64,000 nucleotides of DNA, from NCBI RefSeq assembly GCF_043876835.1, contig NZ_JBAWJZ010000008.1, positions 62,001 to 126,000 on the forward strand, in the 5' to 3' direction. Positions 53,156-62,388 of this stretch are shown here, piece after piece (positions within the stretch are counted from its first letter, which is position 1; every line of letters begins with the position of its first letter). Both the position numbers and the translations under genes were made by a program. This DNA is from Yeosuana sp043876835. GTDB taxonomy: Bacteria; Bacteroidota; Bacteroidia; Flavobacteriales; Flavobacteriaceae. The notes below the pieces were generated by a model that ran no database searches, was not told where the DNA came from, and saw only the letters and a list, made by a program, of their open reading frames with translations.

Positions 53156-53302
53156 AAAAACAGATAAGAATGTGATAAATATTCAAACAAAAAAAAGAAT
53201 AATTATTAACAATTAGAAGGTAAATCACAAATACTTAAAAGTTATTTGATAAATTAGAAACACATTTTTAAACTAAAATCGTATTTTAAGAATAAAGTTT
53301 TT

Positions 53303-53310
53303 TATTTTTG
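53303..53310 (+). promoter_or_regulatory. Possible -7 element of the acpP-fabF-rnc operon
   Basis: TATTTTTG fits the consensus TAnnTTTG and lies 31 bases before the acpP start. A matching -33 TTTG is not evident. Confidence 0.4.
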
Positions 53311-53341
53311 CCAACTAATTAAAACCTTAAATTAAAAGATT

Positions 53342-53575
53342 ATGTCAGACATTGCATCAAGAGTAAAAGCGATTATCGTAGACAAATTGGGAGTTGATGA
53401 GAACGAAGTTGTAACTGAAGCTAGCTTCACAAACGATTTAGGAGCAGACTCATTGGACACAGTTGAATTAATTATGGAATTTGAAAAAGAATTTGACATT
53501 CAAATCCCAGACGATCAAGCTGAAAATATCGCAACAGTAGGTCAAGCTATATCATATATAGAGGCTGCAAAATAA
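53342..53575 (+). CDS. acpP: Acyl carrier protein
   Basis: A 77-residue acidic four-helix protein with the phosphopantetheine attachment site Ser37 in GADSLDTVELIMEFE. It carries growing acyl chains in type II fatty-acid synthesis. Size and sequence are standard. It is followed after 12 bases by fabF and then rnc, the usual order in many bacteria. Confidence 0.97.
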   Translation: MSDIASRVKAIIVDKLGVDENEVVTEASFTNDLGADSLDTVELIMEFEKEFDIQIPDDQAENIATVGQAISYIEAAK

Positions 53576-53587
53576 GAAAGAACTTTT

Positions 53588-54838
53588 ATGGAATTAAAGC
53601 GAGTTGTAGTTACAGGATTAGGCGCTTTAACCCCAATTGGGAATACCAAAGATGAATTTTGGAAAGGCTTAATTGGAGGTAAAAGTGGTGCTGCACCTAT
53701 AACATATTTTGATACCGAAAAGTTTAAAACAAAATTCGCTTGCGAAATAAAAAACTTTGAGGCTACCGATTTTCTTGATAGAAAAGAGGCACGCAAAATG
53801 GATAAATTTGCGCAATATGCTATGGTTGCAGCTGATGAAGCAATAGCAGACGCCAAATTAAATCTTGATGAAGTAAACAAATTGCGAGTAGGGGTTATTT
53901 GGGGAGCAGGAATTGGTGGATTGGAAACGTTTCAAGACGAAGTTTTAAACTTTGCATCTGGTGATGGCTCTCCAAGATTCAACCCATTTTTCATACCTAA
54001 AATGATTGCCGACATTGCTCCGGCCAATATATCCATAAAATATGGATTTATGGGGCCAAATTACACAACAGTTTCAGCATGTGCTTCTTCAGCTAATGCT
54101 ATGTTTGACGCACTAAACTCTATAAGATTAGGACACTGTGATGTAATTGTAACTGGTGGTAGTGAGGCTGCTGTAACCATTGCAGGTATGGGAGGGTTTA
54201 ATGCGATGCATGCTTTGTCAACCAGAAACGAAACTCCAGAATCTGCTTCTCGTCCATTTGATGGAACAAGAGATGGGTTTGTATTAGGTGAAGGGGCTGG
54301 TGCACTGGTTTTAGAAGAATATGAGCACGCAAAAAAACGAGGCGCAAAAATTTATGCTGAGTTTGTTGGTGGCGGATTATCTTCTGATGCTTACCATATG
54401 ACAGCACCACATCCTGATGGAATAGGCGTTATAGCCGTTATGAAAAATTGTTTAGAAAATGCCGGACTTAAACCTGAAGATGTAGATCATATAAATACAC
54501 ACGGGACTTCTACACCATTAGGAGATGTAGCTGAACTTAAGGCTATCTCAGAAGTTTTTGGTAATCATGCTAAACATATTAATATTAATTCAACAAAGTC
54601 AATGACTGGCCATTTACTTGGTGCAGCGGGCGCTATAGAAGCAATTTCTGTAATATTGGCTATGGAACATGGAATGGTTCCACCAACCATTAATCATACT
54701 ACTGTTGATGAAAATATCGATCCTGAATTAAATTTAACTTTAAACAAAGCTCAAAAAAGAGACGTTAAAGTAGGTATGAGCAATACCTTTGGATTTGGAG
54801 GTCACAATGCTTGTGTTGTATTCAAGAGATTAGAATAA
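53588..54838 (+). CDS. fabF: 3-oxoacyl-ACP synthase II
   Basis: A 416-residue KAS II that elongates acyl chains with malonyl-ACP. The catalytic triad is Cys165 in TVSACASSA, His in NTHGTSTPLGD (about 305) and His in KSMTGHLLGAAG (about 341). The length is normal. It lies 12 bases after acpP and ends 7 bases before the TTG start of rnc. Confidence 0.96.
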   Translation: MELKRVVVTGLGALTPIGNTKDEFWKGLIGGKSGAAPITYFDTEKFKTKFACEIKNFEATDFLDRKEARKMDKFAQYAMVAADEAIADAKLNLDEVNKLRVGVIWGAGIGGLETFQDEVLNFASGDGSPRFNPFFIPKMIADIAPANISIKYGFMGPNYTTVSACASSANAMFDALNSIRLGHCDVIVTGGSEAAVTIAGMGGFNAMHALSTRNETPESASRPFDGTRDGFVLGEGAGALVLEEYEHAKKRGAKIYAEFVGGGLSSDAYHMTAPHPDGIGVIAVMKNCLENAGLKPEDVDHINTHGTSTPLGDVAELKAISEVFGNHAKHININSTKSMTGHLLGAAGAIEAISVILAMEHGMVPPTINHTTVDENIDPELNLTLNKAQKRDVKVGMSNTFGFGGHNACVVFKRLE

Positions 54839-54845
54839 TTAACGA

Positions 54846-55580
54846 TTGAAAAATATTCGAAACATATTGAAATCCCGTTTTAACAATAACGGGATTTTTT
54901 TTATTCAATTAAAAAAAGTATTAGGGTTTAAGCCTAAAAGCATACAGATTTATAAAACAGCATTTACCCATCGTTCTATGAACATAAAGGATGGAGAAGG
55001 AAATGCCATTAATTATGAACGTTTAGAATTTTTAGGAGATGCAATGCTTGGAGCCGTTATTGCATCACATTTATATCTTGAAGTTCCTGGTGGCGACGAA
55101 GGTTATTTAACCAAAATGCGTTCTAAAATTGTAAGTAGAGAGCATTTAAACGAATTAGGAAAAGATTTAAATCTCATTAAACTTATAGAAAGTAAAATTT
55201 CATCTGCACAATTTGGAGATAATATTCATGGTAATTTGTTCGAAGCCTTAATAGGAGCTATTTTTTTAGATAAAGGATTCAAGTTCTGTGAAAAATTTAT
55301 TTATAAACGTGTCATAATTCCTTACGTAGATATTGCTCAATTAGAAGGGAAAGTTATTAGCTATAAGAGTTTACTCATTGAATGGTGTCAAAAGGAAAAG
55401 AAAAAATTTGACTATAATGTTTATGAAGATACTGGTAATGATGAAGTTAGGCACTTTTCAGTAAAATTATCAATTGACAATAAAATTATAGCTAAAGCTC
55501 GAGCTACTTCAAAGAAAAAAGCTGAAGAAAAAGCATCAAAAAGAGCCTTTTTTGTCTTTCAATCAAGAATGTCTAAATAA
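54846..55580 (+). CDS. rnc: Ribonuclease III
   Basis: A 244-residue double-strand-specific endoribonuclease that processes rRNA precursors and structured mRNA. The RNase III domain has the signature YERLEFLGDAMLGAVIA with acidic metal ligands; a later GNLFEALIGAIFLD gives the second acidic site. A double-strand RNA-binding domain follows (about 168-240; YKSLLIEWCQKEKKKFDY). The start is TTG: the family's conserved N-terminal part begins before the first usable ATG, which lies within the HRSMN motif, too late. The early codons form a terminator-like hairpin, see 54870-54902. The gene is the last of acpP-fabF-rnc. Confidence 0.9.
   Translation: MKNIRNILKSRFNNNGIFFIQLKKVLGFKPKSIQIYKTAFTHRSMNIKDGEGNAINYERLEFLGDAMLGAVIASHLYLEVPGGDEGYLTKMRSKIVSREHLNELGKDLNLIKLIESKISSAQFGDNIHGNLFEALIGAIFLDKGFKFCEKFIYKRVIIPYVDIAQLEGKVISYKSLLIEWCQKEKKKFDYNVYEDTGNDEVRHFSVKLSIDNKIIAKARATSKKKAEEKASKRAFFVFQSRMSK
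54870..54902 (+). terminator. Terminator-like hairpin within the first codons of rnc
   Basis: AAATCCCGTT (54870-54879), an 8-base loop, AACGGGATTT (54888-54897), then further T residues to 54902. It has all parts of an intrinsic terminator and lies 32 bases past the fabF stop codon, yet it is coding sequence for RNase III residues about 9-19. Confidence 0.7.
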
Positions 55581-55705
55581 CATTTTATTTCTTTCATTAA
55601 AACCATTTACTACAACGTTTTAGTTGTTGATTCTTATTAAGATTTCCTAAATCTTATTAATTTGAATGTTTTAAATATTATATTTACACCGATTTTATAT
55701 AAGTT

Positions 55706-56191
55706 ATGGCGATACACAAACTTATTCTTGATGATATTTTTGATGAATCAGTTTTTACTTTAATAGCAATTCATTGCACCATTGAAGACTACCGGTTAGC
55801 ATATCTTCTTAATAAGTTTTTAAAAATTAACCTTGAAAGAAAACGATGTGATTTGGATTTCAATCATGGTAAATCTACCTATTCTATATATAAATGGGAA
55901 GACCAAAAACAACTTTTAACTTGGAATTTGGTTTCAAATATATGTAAGATAAATGATTTTACAAAAGCTAATTCGGGTTCGTTATTTGAAACAGCTCATA
56001 GTGTTACAAAAACTTTTAATTTATTGCCCGAATTAAAAAACGTAAATTATTTATTAAAAATTGATGATGAATTTAATGTTAAAAAAGAAAAACATATTAT
56101 CAATACCATACTAAGTATTCCCCAAATAGCAACAGCGTATACTGTTGATCAAAGTCAATTAAAATCTAAAGACAATTTAATTTTTTACTAA
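55706..56191 (+). CDS. IPExxxVDY-family protein
   Basis: A 161-residue protein of the flavobacterial family named for a C-terminal IPExxxVDY motif; here that site reads IPQIATAYTVD, so the Glu is replaced by Gln and the spacing differs slightly. The N-terminal HKLILDDIFDESVFTLIAIH, the middle YSIYKWEDQKQ, and the final LKSKDNLIFY are typical. The function is unknown. Its stop codon overlaps the pyk start by one base (TAATG), so it is co-translated with pyruvate kinase, a common arrangement in this family. Confidence 0.75.
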   Translation: MAIHKLILDDIFDESVFTLIAIHCTIEDYRLAYLLNKFLKINLERKRCDLDFNHGKSTYSIYKWEDQKQLLTWNLVSNICKINDFTKANSGSLFETAHSVTKTFNLLPELKNVNYLLKIDDEFNVKKEKHIINTILSIPQIATAYTVDQSQLKSKDNLIFY

Positions 56192-57633
56192 TGCCAATCA
56201 GAAAAAAAACAAAAATAGTAGCCACATTAGGCCCTGCATCAAGTACCAAAGAAGTATTAAAAGGAATGTTGGATGAAGGAGTAGATGTATTCAGAATAAA
56301 CTTTTCTCATGCAGATTACAATGATGTAGCAGAGCGTATTAAAATAATAAGAGAGCTTAATAAAGAATACGGATATAACGCTGCCATTCTAGGCGATTTA
56401 CAAGGACCCAAACTTAGGGTAGGCGTTATGAAGGAAGAAGTTGTAGTTCATCCAGGTGATGAAATCGTCTTTGCAACCGGCGAACGTTTTGAAGGAACTA
56501 AAGAGAGAGTGTATATGACCTATGATAGGTTTCCACAAGATGCTAAACCTGGAGAGCGAATTCTGTTAGATGATGGAAAATTAATTTTTGAAGTTGTTTC
56601 AACTGATAAAATTAGTGAAGTAAAAGCTCGTGTTATTCAAGGAGGACCATTAAAATCTAAAAAAGGAGTAAACTTACCAAACACCAATATATCTCAGCCA
56701 GCGTTAACTGAAAAAGATATTGAAGATGCTTTATTCGCCATTAAACAGCAGGTAGATTGGATTGCATTGTCATTTGTTCGACATGCAGAAGATTTAATTC
56801 AACTACGTGATTTAATTAATGAGCACAGTGATGAAAAAATTCCAATTATTGCAAAAATTGAAAAACCCGAAGCTGTAGAAAACATTGATAAAATTGTTGC
56901 ACATTGTGATGGAATCATGGTTGCACGTGGTGATCTTGGGGTTGAAATTCCTGCTGAAGAAGTACCTCTAATTCAAAAGCAATTGGTGTTAAGAGCTAAA
57001 AAAGCTAGAATACCTGTTATTATAGCCACTCAAATGATGGAGACTATGATTTCTAGTTTGACCCCAACAAGAGCTGAAGTTAATGATGTTGCAAACTCTG
57101 TGATGGATGGTGCTGATGCCGTTATGCTTTCAGGAGAAACATCTGTTGGGCAATATCCGGTTCAAGTTATAAGGCAGATGTCAAACATATTAAAAAGTGT
57201 TGAAGACTCTCCATTAATTAAAGTGCCTCAGTTAGCACCACATATTCGTACCAATAGATACATTACAAAATCAATTTGTTATCACGCAGCAAATATGGCT
57301 AACGAAATTAATGCAAAAGCCATTTCAACTTTAACAAATAGTGGATATACTGCATTTCAAATTTCTGCATGGAGACCATTATCTCATATATTAGTGTTTA
57401 CATCAAATAAACGCATCCTTACTCAACTAAGCTTACTTTGGGGAGTAAAAGCATTTTTTTATGACAAGTTTGTAAGTACAGACGAGACTATTGAAGATGT
57501 TAATAATATTGCCTGTAAAATGGGTTATTTAGACGAAGGCGACATGTTAATTAGTTTAGCAGCAATGCCAATTCAAGATAAAGGAATGGTTAACACCTTA
57601 CGTGTTACAGAAATTACCTCTAGTTCAATTTAA
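56191..57633 (+). CDS. pyk: Pyruvate kinase
   Basis: A 480-residue glycolytic enzyme that transfers phosphate from phosphoenolpyruvate to ADP. It shows the N-terminal TKIVATLGPASS, substrate-binding VFRINFSHADY, catalytic Lys region IPIIAKIEKPEAVENID, the MVARGDLGVEIP metal-site motif, and MLSGETSVGQYPV. Domain order A-B-A-C is complete. It follows the IPExxxVDY gene directly and ends 20 bases before a shared terminator. Confidence 0.96.
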   Translation: MPIRKKTKIVATLGPASSTKEVLKGMLDEGVDVFRINFSHADYNDVAERIKIIRELNKEYGYNAAILGDLQGPKLRVGVMKEEVVVHPGDEIVFATGERFEGTKERVYMTYDRFPQDAKPGERILLDDGKLIFEVVSTDKISEVKARVIQGGPLKSKKGVNLPNTNISQPALTEKDIEDALFAIKQQVDWIALSFVRHAEDLIQLRDLINEHSDEKIPIIAKIEKPEAVENIDKIVAHCDGIMVARGDLGVEIPAEEVPLIQKQLVLRAKKARIPVIIATQMMETMISSLTPTRAEVNDVANSVMDGADAVMLSGETSVGQYPVQVIRQMSNILKSVEDSPLIKVPQLAPHIRTNRYITKSICYHAANMANEINAKAISTLTNSGYTAFQISAWRPLSHILVFTSNKRILTQLSLLWGVKAFFYDKFVSTDETIEDVNNIACKMGYLDEGDMLISLAAMPIQDKGMVNTLRVTEITSSSI

Positions 57634-57653
57634 AGAGTAATTAATTAAAATAT

Positions 57654-57698
57654 TTAAACGTGATTTACTTTACTTTTTAATGTAAATCACGTTTTTTA
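57654..57698. terminator. Shared bidirectional terminator of pyk and dinB
   Basis: AAACGTGATTTAC (57656-57668) and its complement GTAAATCACGTTT (57682-57694) form a perfect 13-bp stem with a 13-base loop; A and T runs flank both sides. pyk ends at 57633 and dinB at 57702, so it serves both converging genes. Confidence 0.85.
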
Positions 57699-57701
57699 TA
57701 A

Positions 57702-58799
57702 TTAAAAATCAAATTTTAACTGTACACTCACACTTTTTTGTTCAGGTATTTTTTTAGTCTCTGTATTTAGGTTTGACATTGAAATACCCAATAACCGAAC
57801 CGAATTACTCAATTTTTCTTGATACAGTAAATCTTTCGCTGTGTCTAAAATCAAAGATTTATCATTGATGAAATAGTGCAGTGTTTTACTTCTTGTCTGT
57901 AATGTAAAATCACTATACTTTATTTTTAATGTTACTGTTTTTCCTGCTACTTTACTTTTAGTTAACCTTTGTGACACTTCACTAGCAATTCGCTCTAATT
58001 TTTCCAGCATAAAAATCTCACTAGATAAGTTTTCATTAAAAGTATGTTCGGCAGCTAAACTTTTTCTAATTCTGTTGGGCTTTACCTCACTATTATGAAT
58101 ACCTCTAACCACATAATAATAGTATCTACCCGACTTTCCAAAATGGTCATCTAAATAGTCAATGGTCTTTAATTTTAAATCTTTTCCAGTAAAAATGCCT
58201 AATTGGTACATTTTTTCAGCGGTAACTTTACCAACGCCATAAAATTTTCTAATATCAAGTTGTTCAAGAAATTCAATAACTTCTTCAGGATTCACGGTTT
58301 TTTGTCCGTTTGGTTTATTATAATCACTAGCAACTTTAGCTATAAATTTATTAATTGAAATGCCTGCTGAAGCAGTTAAACCTACTTCATTAAAAATGCG
58401 TTCCCTAATCTCTTTGGCAATTAATGAAGCACTGGGGTTTCCTTTTTTATTTTGTGTAACGTCTAAATAAGCTTCATCTAATGAAAGAGGTTCAACCAAA
58501 TCGGTATAATCATAAAAAATAGCTCTTATTTTTTTTGAGATTTCATGATATCTTTCAAAACGCGGTCTGACAAAAATAAGTTCTGGACAATTTCGTTTGG
58601 CCTGAACACCACTCATAGCACTTTTCACTCCAAATTTTCTTGCTTCATAACTAGCAGCACTTACAACACCTCGTTTTTCACTTCCACCAACAGCAATAGG
58701 TTTCCCTTTTAGTTCAGGATGATCCATTTGCTCTACGGACGCATAAAATGCATCCATATCTACATGAATAATTTTTCTAATAGGTGGAATCTCAGACAT
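57702..58799 (-). CDS. dinB: DNA polymerase IV
   Basis: The start is set at the ATG at 58799 (MSEIPPIRKIIHVDMDAFYA); a TTG nine codons upstream is in frame but runs toward the divergent gene and adds no conserved sequence. The 365-residue Y-family translesion polymerase has catalytic HVDMDAFYASVE and the later acidic pair in VEPLSLDEAYLDV, followed by a thumb helix-hairpin-helix and a little-finger domain. It copies damaged DNA with low fidelity. The end MSNLNTETKKIPEQKSVSVQ carries a possible beta-clamp contact region near the C-terminus. Confidence 0.93.
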   Translation of the reverse strand: MSEIPPIRKIIHVDMDAFYASVEQMDHPELKGKPIAVGGSEKRGVVSAASYEARKFGVKSAMSGVQAKRNCPELIFVRPRFERYHEISKKIRAIFYDYTDLVEPLSLDEAYLDVTQNKKGNPSASLIAKEIRERIFNEVGLTASAGISINKFIAKVASDYNKPNGQKTVNPEEVIEFLEQLDIRKFYGVGKVTAEKMYQLGIFTGKDLKLKTIDYLDDHFGKSGRYYYYVVRGIHNSEVKPNRIRKSLAAEHTFNENLSSEIFMLEKLERIASEVSQRLTKSKVAGKTVTLKIKYSDFTLQTRSKTLHYFINDKSLILDTAKDLLYQEKLSNSVRLLGISMSNLNTETKKIPEQKSVSVQLKFDF

Positions 58800-58841
58800 C
58801 TTGTAAAAATATAATATCTTTATCAAAGAGAATTACATGCC

Positions 58842-59504
58842 ATGTCAAAAACAGCAATTATAATTGGAGCAACGGGTCTTACAGGCAGCATCTTAGTGCA
58901 AAAACTTTTGGATGATAAGCGGTATAAAACAATTAAACTTTTAAGTAGAACTTCTTGCAATATAGCACATTCAAAAATTAAAGAGCATTTAATAAATCTG
59001 TTTGAACTAGAAAAATACGAGGATTTATTTATTGCCGATGAGGTATTTTGTTGCATTGGAACAACCAAGGCAAAAACACCTGATGAAGCCACATATCTTA
59101 AAATTGATTATGGAATTCCAGTGAGTTTAGCACAAATTTGTGTAAAAAGAGGGATAAAAACTTTTATTGTTATTTCAGCTTTAGGCGCTAACAAAAAAAG
59201 TAAACTGTTTTATAACAGGACCAAAGGGAAAATGGAAGAAGATGTGTTGAGAGAAAAAATAATGAATACATACATTCTTCAACCTTCATTAATTACTGGA
59301 AACAGAACAGAAAAAAGATCAAGCGAAAAAATAGGAAAGATTTTCATGACTGTTTTAAATCCTCTTCTGTTGGGAAGCTTAAAAAAATATAGATCCATTC
59401 AGGCAAAAACCATTGTAAACGCTATGATTTGGTTAGCAAATAATAATTATAAATCGGGTAGAATTTTATCAAACGAAATTCAAAAAATTTCTGATAAATT
59501 ATGA
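58842..59504 (+). CDS. NAD(P)H-binding Rossmann-fold protein (HTATIP2/TIP30-like)
   Basis: A 220-residue short-chain-dehydrogenase-like protein. The cofactor motif IIGATGLTGSILVQKL is at the N-terminus, CCIGTTKAKTPDEATYLKID in the middle, and FIVISALGANKKSK with YNRTKGKMEED provides the Ser and Tyr-x-x-x-Lys-like region. It resembles HTATIP2/TIP30 and related oxidoreductases of unknown substrate. It overlaps the CYTH gene by ATGA, so the two are co-translated, and is divergent from dinB with a 42-base gap. Confidence 0.8.
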   Translation: MSKTAIIIGATGLTGSILVQKLLDDKRYKTIKLLSRTSCNIAHSKIKEHLINLFELEKYEDLFIADEVFCCIGTTKAKTPDEATYLKIDYGIPVSLAQICVKRGIKTFIVISALGANKKSKLFYNRTKGKMEEDVLREKIMNTYILQPSLITGNRTEKRSSEKIGKIFMTVLNPLLLGSLKKYRSIQAKTIVNAMIWLANNNYKSGRILSNEIQKISDKL

Positions 59505-59977
59505 TAGAAATAGAACGTAAGTTTTTAGTAAAATCGCTTGATTTTAAACAAGAAGCATTAAAAAAAACAAGAATTATTCAAGGGTTTTTAAACACAGATA
59601 AAAAGAGAACAGTTAGGATTAGATTAAATGAAGATAAAGGATTTATAACTGTTAAAGGACAATCTGACAATGAAGGTTTAACACGTTTTGAATGGGAAAA
59701 GGAAATTTCAAAACATGAAGCAGAATCGTTATTAAAACTTTGTGAACCTGGAGTAATTGACAAAACACGTTACGAAATAAAAGTTGAAAAGCATATTTAT
59801 GAAGTAGATGTTTTTCATGGTGATAATGAAGGTTTAATTATTGCTGAATTGGAATTAGAGCATGAAAACGAGGTTTTTACAAAACCTAACTGGATTGGTG
59901 AAGAAGTAACGGGAAATATTAAATATTATAATTCTCAATTAAGTAAGCAACCATATGATACATGGGAAAAAGATTAG
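59501..59977 (+). CDS. CYTH-domain (triphosphatase/adenylate-cyclase-like) protein
   Basis: A 158-residue protein made of one CYTH domain. The signature EIERKFLV (ExExK) opens it, followed by VRIRLNEDKGFITVKG with paired Arg and Lys and later acidic metal-binding strands (YEVDVFHGDNEGLIIAELEL). Bacterial single-CYTH proteins hydrolyse inorganic triphosphate or related phosphates; the exact substrate is unknown here. It shares an ATGA overlap with the upstream Rossmann protein gene and is 21 bases before the next gene. Confidence 0.88.
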   Translation: MIEIERKFLVKSLDFKQEALKKTRIIQGFLNTDKKRTVRIRLNEDKGFITVKGQSDNEGLTRFEWEKEISKHEAESLLKLCEPGVIDKTRYEIKVEKHIYEVDVFHGDNEGLIIAELELEHENEVFTKPNWIGEEVTGNIKYYNSQLSKQPYDTWEKD

Positions 59978-59998
59978 TTTGTTTTTTTAAAATTATTT

Positions 59999-60907
59999 AT
60001 GGTAGTTAACAAAAGGATTTCCTTTAAGATAATACAAACGGTTTTAAGGGTTATTTTACAACTCATAAATGTTGTGGTTATTTTAAGCCTAATAACAAGT
60101 CACTTTGTTATAAAAGAGCGTACTTTTTGGTCTTCGTTATTTTTTTATGGGTTTCCTTTACCGGTCATTATTGTTGTAGTTTTAGTTTTAACCCTTTTTC
60201 TTACTAAACAATGGAGACGATATAATTTAATTATAGCTTCGGTTTTGTTGCTGGTATGGTTAAGTAAAAGTTTTAAAGTGCATATTCCTGATACTATTAA
60301 AGAAAAGGATTTAGAAGTAGTGTTTTGGAATACTTCTAGAGAAAACACTTTTGAAATGGCTTTTAATGAAAAGGGAGATATTCCAGATGTTATGGTATTA
60401 GCAGAGTTTAGAAAAAACAATATTGAGGAATTAAAAAAAAAATATCCTAAATATCATTTTTATAGGTCTGATAGAGAGCTGCTTATTTTTTCTAAAACAC
60501 CATTGGATAGTATAAGTGAAAACACTTCAAAATTTAGCACATCAGTTATTAATTTTAAAACTGCAGGGATTAATTTTTATGCAATTGATGCCATTGGAAG
60601 TCTTGATGTACCTAAAGAATGGGGATTAACATATATCAATAAATCAATCAAGGAAAAGAATAACACCATTGTTTTGGGCGATTTTAATACACCTTATGAA
60701 TCTATATATCTAAAACAACTTAAAACAGATTTTAACCAAGCATTTAATAAAAAGGGTAATGGTTTTAGAGAAACCTGGTTTTACAATATACCATTGCTTT
60801 CATTAGATCATATTTGGGTCTCAAAAGATTTAAAAATTTTAAAAACAGAGAAAATTTTCACAACAAAATCTGATCATAGTATGTTGAAAACATATATTAA
60901 ACAATAG
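59999..60907 (+). CDS. Membrane-anchored endonuclease/exonuclease/phosphatase-family protein
   Basis: A 302-residue protein with three N-terminal hydrophobic segments (about 12-40, 45-65 and 75-85) and a C-terminal EEP domain (about 100-300). Catalytic-site motifs are AEFRKNNIEEL (Glu), VLGDFNTPYES (Asp-x-Asn), and DHIWVSK together with KSDHSMLK (Asp-His). Such proteins may cut nucleic acids, phosphoinositides or other phosphodiesters; a membrane-bound, outward-facing phosphodiesterase is likely. The last 11 bases overlap the converging ABM-domain gene. Confidence 0.82.
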   Translation: MVVNKRISFKIIQTVLRVILQLINVVVILSLITSHFVIKERTFWSSLFFYGFPLPVIIVVVLVLTLFLTKQWRRYNLIIASVLLLVWLSKSFKVHIPDTIKEKDLEVVFWNTSRENTFEMAFNEKGDIPDVMVLAEFRKNNIEELKKKYPKYHFYRSDRELLIFSKTPLDSISENTSKFSTSVINFKTAGINFYAIDAIGSLDVPKEWGLTYINKSIKEKNNTIVLGDFNTPYESIYLKQLKTDFNQAFNKKGNGFRETWFYNIPLLSLDHIWVSKDLKILKTEKIFTTKSDHSMLKTYIKQ

Positions 60908-61220
60908 GTTTTTGATTGTTAAAACTGTATTCCCGTTCTACTTTACAAATTTTTACATTGTACCAACTATACCATTCTGTTTTTCCCTTTTGTTGCGCTT
61001 CAAGATGATCTGTTTGTTGTTTCCAATTTTTAATAGCATCTAAACTTGCCCAGTAACTTACGGTAATACCAATTTCATTTCTAGCGCTGTCAATGCCCAA
61101 AAAACCTTCTTGCTGTTTAGCTAGCAATTCCATTTTTTCAGCCATTTCTGAATAGCCTTCGGTGTTTTCAGAATGTTTTGAGGTAAAAATTACCGCATAA
61201 TGTGGAAGGCTTTTATTCAT
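60897..61220 (-). CDS. Antibiotic biosynthesis monooxygenase-domain protein
   Basis: A 107-residue single ABM/dimeric alpha-beta barrel protein with HYAVIFTSKHSENTEGYSEM, FLGIDSARNEIGITVSYW and a conserved Trp-rich end (EWYSWYNVKICKVERE). Members act as small oxygenases or heme-binding proteins or bind small aromatic ligands; the role here is unknown. It overlaps the isoaspartyl-peptidase gene by 8 bases and is transcribed with it on the minus strand, while its 3' end overlaps the converging EEP gene by 11 bases. Confidence 0.82.
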   Translation of the reverse strand: MNKSLPHYAVIFTSKHSENTEGYSEMAEKMELLAKQQEGFLGIDSARNEIGITVSYWASLDAIKNWKQQTDHLEAQQKGKTEWYSWYNVKICKVEREYSFNNQKPIV

Positions 61221-62265
61221 TGTAAATTCCTATATATAATTCACCCAAATCATTCATAGTGGCTCTGTACATACCAGCAGTATTAAATTCCATAACCATA
61301 TTACCCTGCTTGTCAATAGCAATAACACCTCCATCTCCACCAAGATCAGGTATTTTTTTCTGAATAACTTTTTTTGCTGCTTCACTTAATGAAAGCCCCT
61401 TATATTCCATTAAAGCCGAAATATCATACGCCACAACAGTTCTAATAAAAAACTCGCCCCAACCTGTACTTGATACGGCACAAGTATTGTTATTAGCATA
61501 AGTTCCGGCGCCAATAATAGGAGTGTCGCCAATACGTCCCCAGCGTTTATTTGTCATACCTCCAGTAGAAGTTCCAGCAGCTAGATTACCATTTTTATCT
61601 AATGCTACGCAACCAACTGTCCCAAACTTTGAATCTTTAATGTTTGAGTCGTAAAAGGCATCTTTTTCGTCAAGTTTTATTGAAGACGGTTTATTGCTTT
61701 TAATTTTTTGAAGCGATTGAAATCTGTTTTCTGTGTAAAAATAACTTGGATCAACGATTTGTAAACCTTGCTCAACAGCAAATTCTTCTGCCCCATTTCC
61801 AGAAAGCATCACATGAGGAGAATTATCCATAATAGCCCTTGCTAAACTAATAGGGTTTCTAACTGTTTTTGTTCCAGCCGATGCTCCTGCATTTAGCGTT
61901 TTTCCATCCATTATAGAGGCGTCATGCTCATTAGTCCCTGCATTAGTAAAAACAGCACCTTTACCTGCATTAAATAAAGGAGAATCTTCCATGACGTTAA
62001 TGGTTTTTTGAACAGCATCTATACTACTTCCTCCATTTTTTAAAATAGTGTACCCTACTCTTATTGCTTCTTCTAATTTTGCCTTGTATTCAGCTTCTTT
62101 TTCAGGAGACAAATTCTTTTTTAAAATTGTGCCTGCACCACCATGGATTACAATTGCAAACTCATTTTGTTTCTCCAGTATTAATTTTGATTCTACTGGA
62201 TCGTTCCCTTTTTTACAACCAATCAAAAGCGTGAAAATTAATATTGAAACAAATAAATTTTTCAT
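61213..62265 (-). CDS. Isoaspartyl peptidase/L-asparaginase lipoprotein
   Basis: A 350-residue N-terminal-nucleophile hydrolase with a lipobox LIGC (Cys17), so it is likely exported. The precursor has HGGAGTIL and the self-cleavage site FGTVGCVALD with nucleophile Thr216, followed by GTSTGGMTNKRWGRIGDTP and AGTYANN. After autocleavage the enzyme removes isoaspartyl residues from damaged peptides or hydrolyses asparagine. Its size fits the type III asparaginase family plus the signal. It overlaps the ABM-domain gene downstream and is divergent from the ALDH gene. Confidence 0.9.
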   Translation of the reverse strand: MKNLFVSILIFTLLIGCKKGNDPVESKLILEKQNEFAIVIHGGAGTILKKNLSPEKEAEYKAKLEEAIRVGYTILKNGGSSIDAVQKTINVMEDSPLFNAGKGAVFTNAGTNEHDASIMDGKTLNAGASAGTKTVRNPISLARAIMDNSPHVMLSGNGAEEFAVEQGLQIVDPSYFYTENRFQSLQKIKSNKPSSIKLDEKDAFYDSNIKDSKFGTVGCVALDKNGNLAAGTSTGGMTNKRWGRIGDTPIIGAGTYANNNTCAVSSTGWGEFFIRTVVAYDISALMEYKGLSLSEAAKKVIQKKIPDLGGDGGVIAIDKQGNMVMEFNTAGMYRATMNDLGELYIGIYNE

Positions 62266-62323
62266 TGTTAAAAGAAATTTAAAGTAAGGTTTAAAGTTAC
62301 ATTTTTTAAAAACTAAGTCTATA

Positions 62324-62352
62324 TTTGAAACAACTTTTTATTAGTACCTTTA
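62324..62352 (+). promoter_or_regulatory. Probable promoter of the ALDH gene
   Basis: TTTG (62324-62327), 17 bases, TACCTTTA (62345-62352): -33 matches and -7 differs from TAnnTTTG only in the last base. It lies 37 bases before the start at 62389. A second TAnnTTTG (TATATTTG, 62320-62327) overlaps it. Confidence 0.4.
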
Positions 62353-62388
62353 CAACAAAATTAAATAATTCGTAAAAAACAAGCATAT

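Noticed and set aside
58800..58826. Upstream TTG start for dinB
   Set aside because: The extra nine residues are not conserved-looking and extend toward the divergent gene; the ATG at 58799 gives the usual N-terminus.
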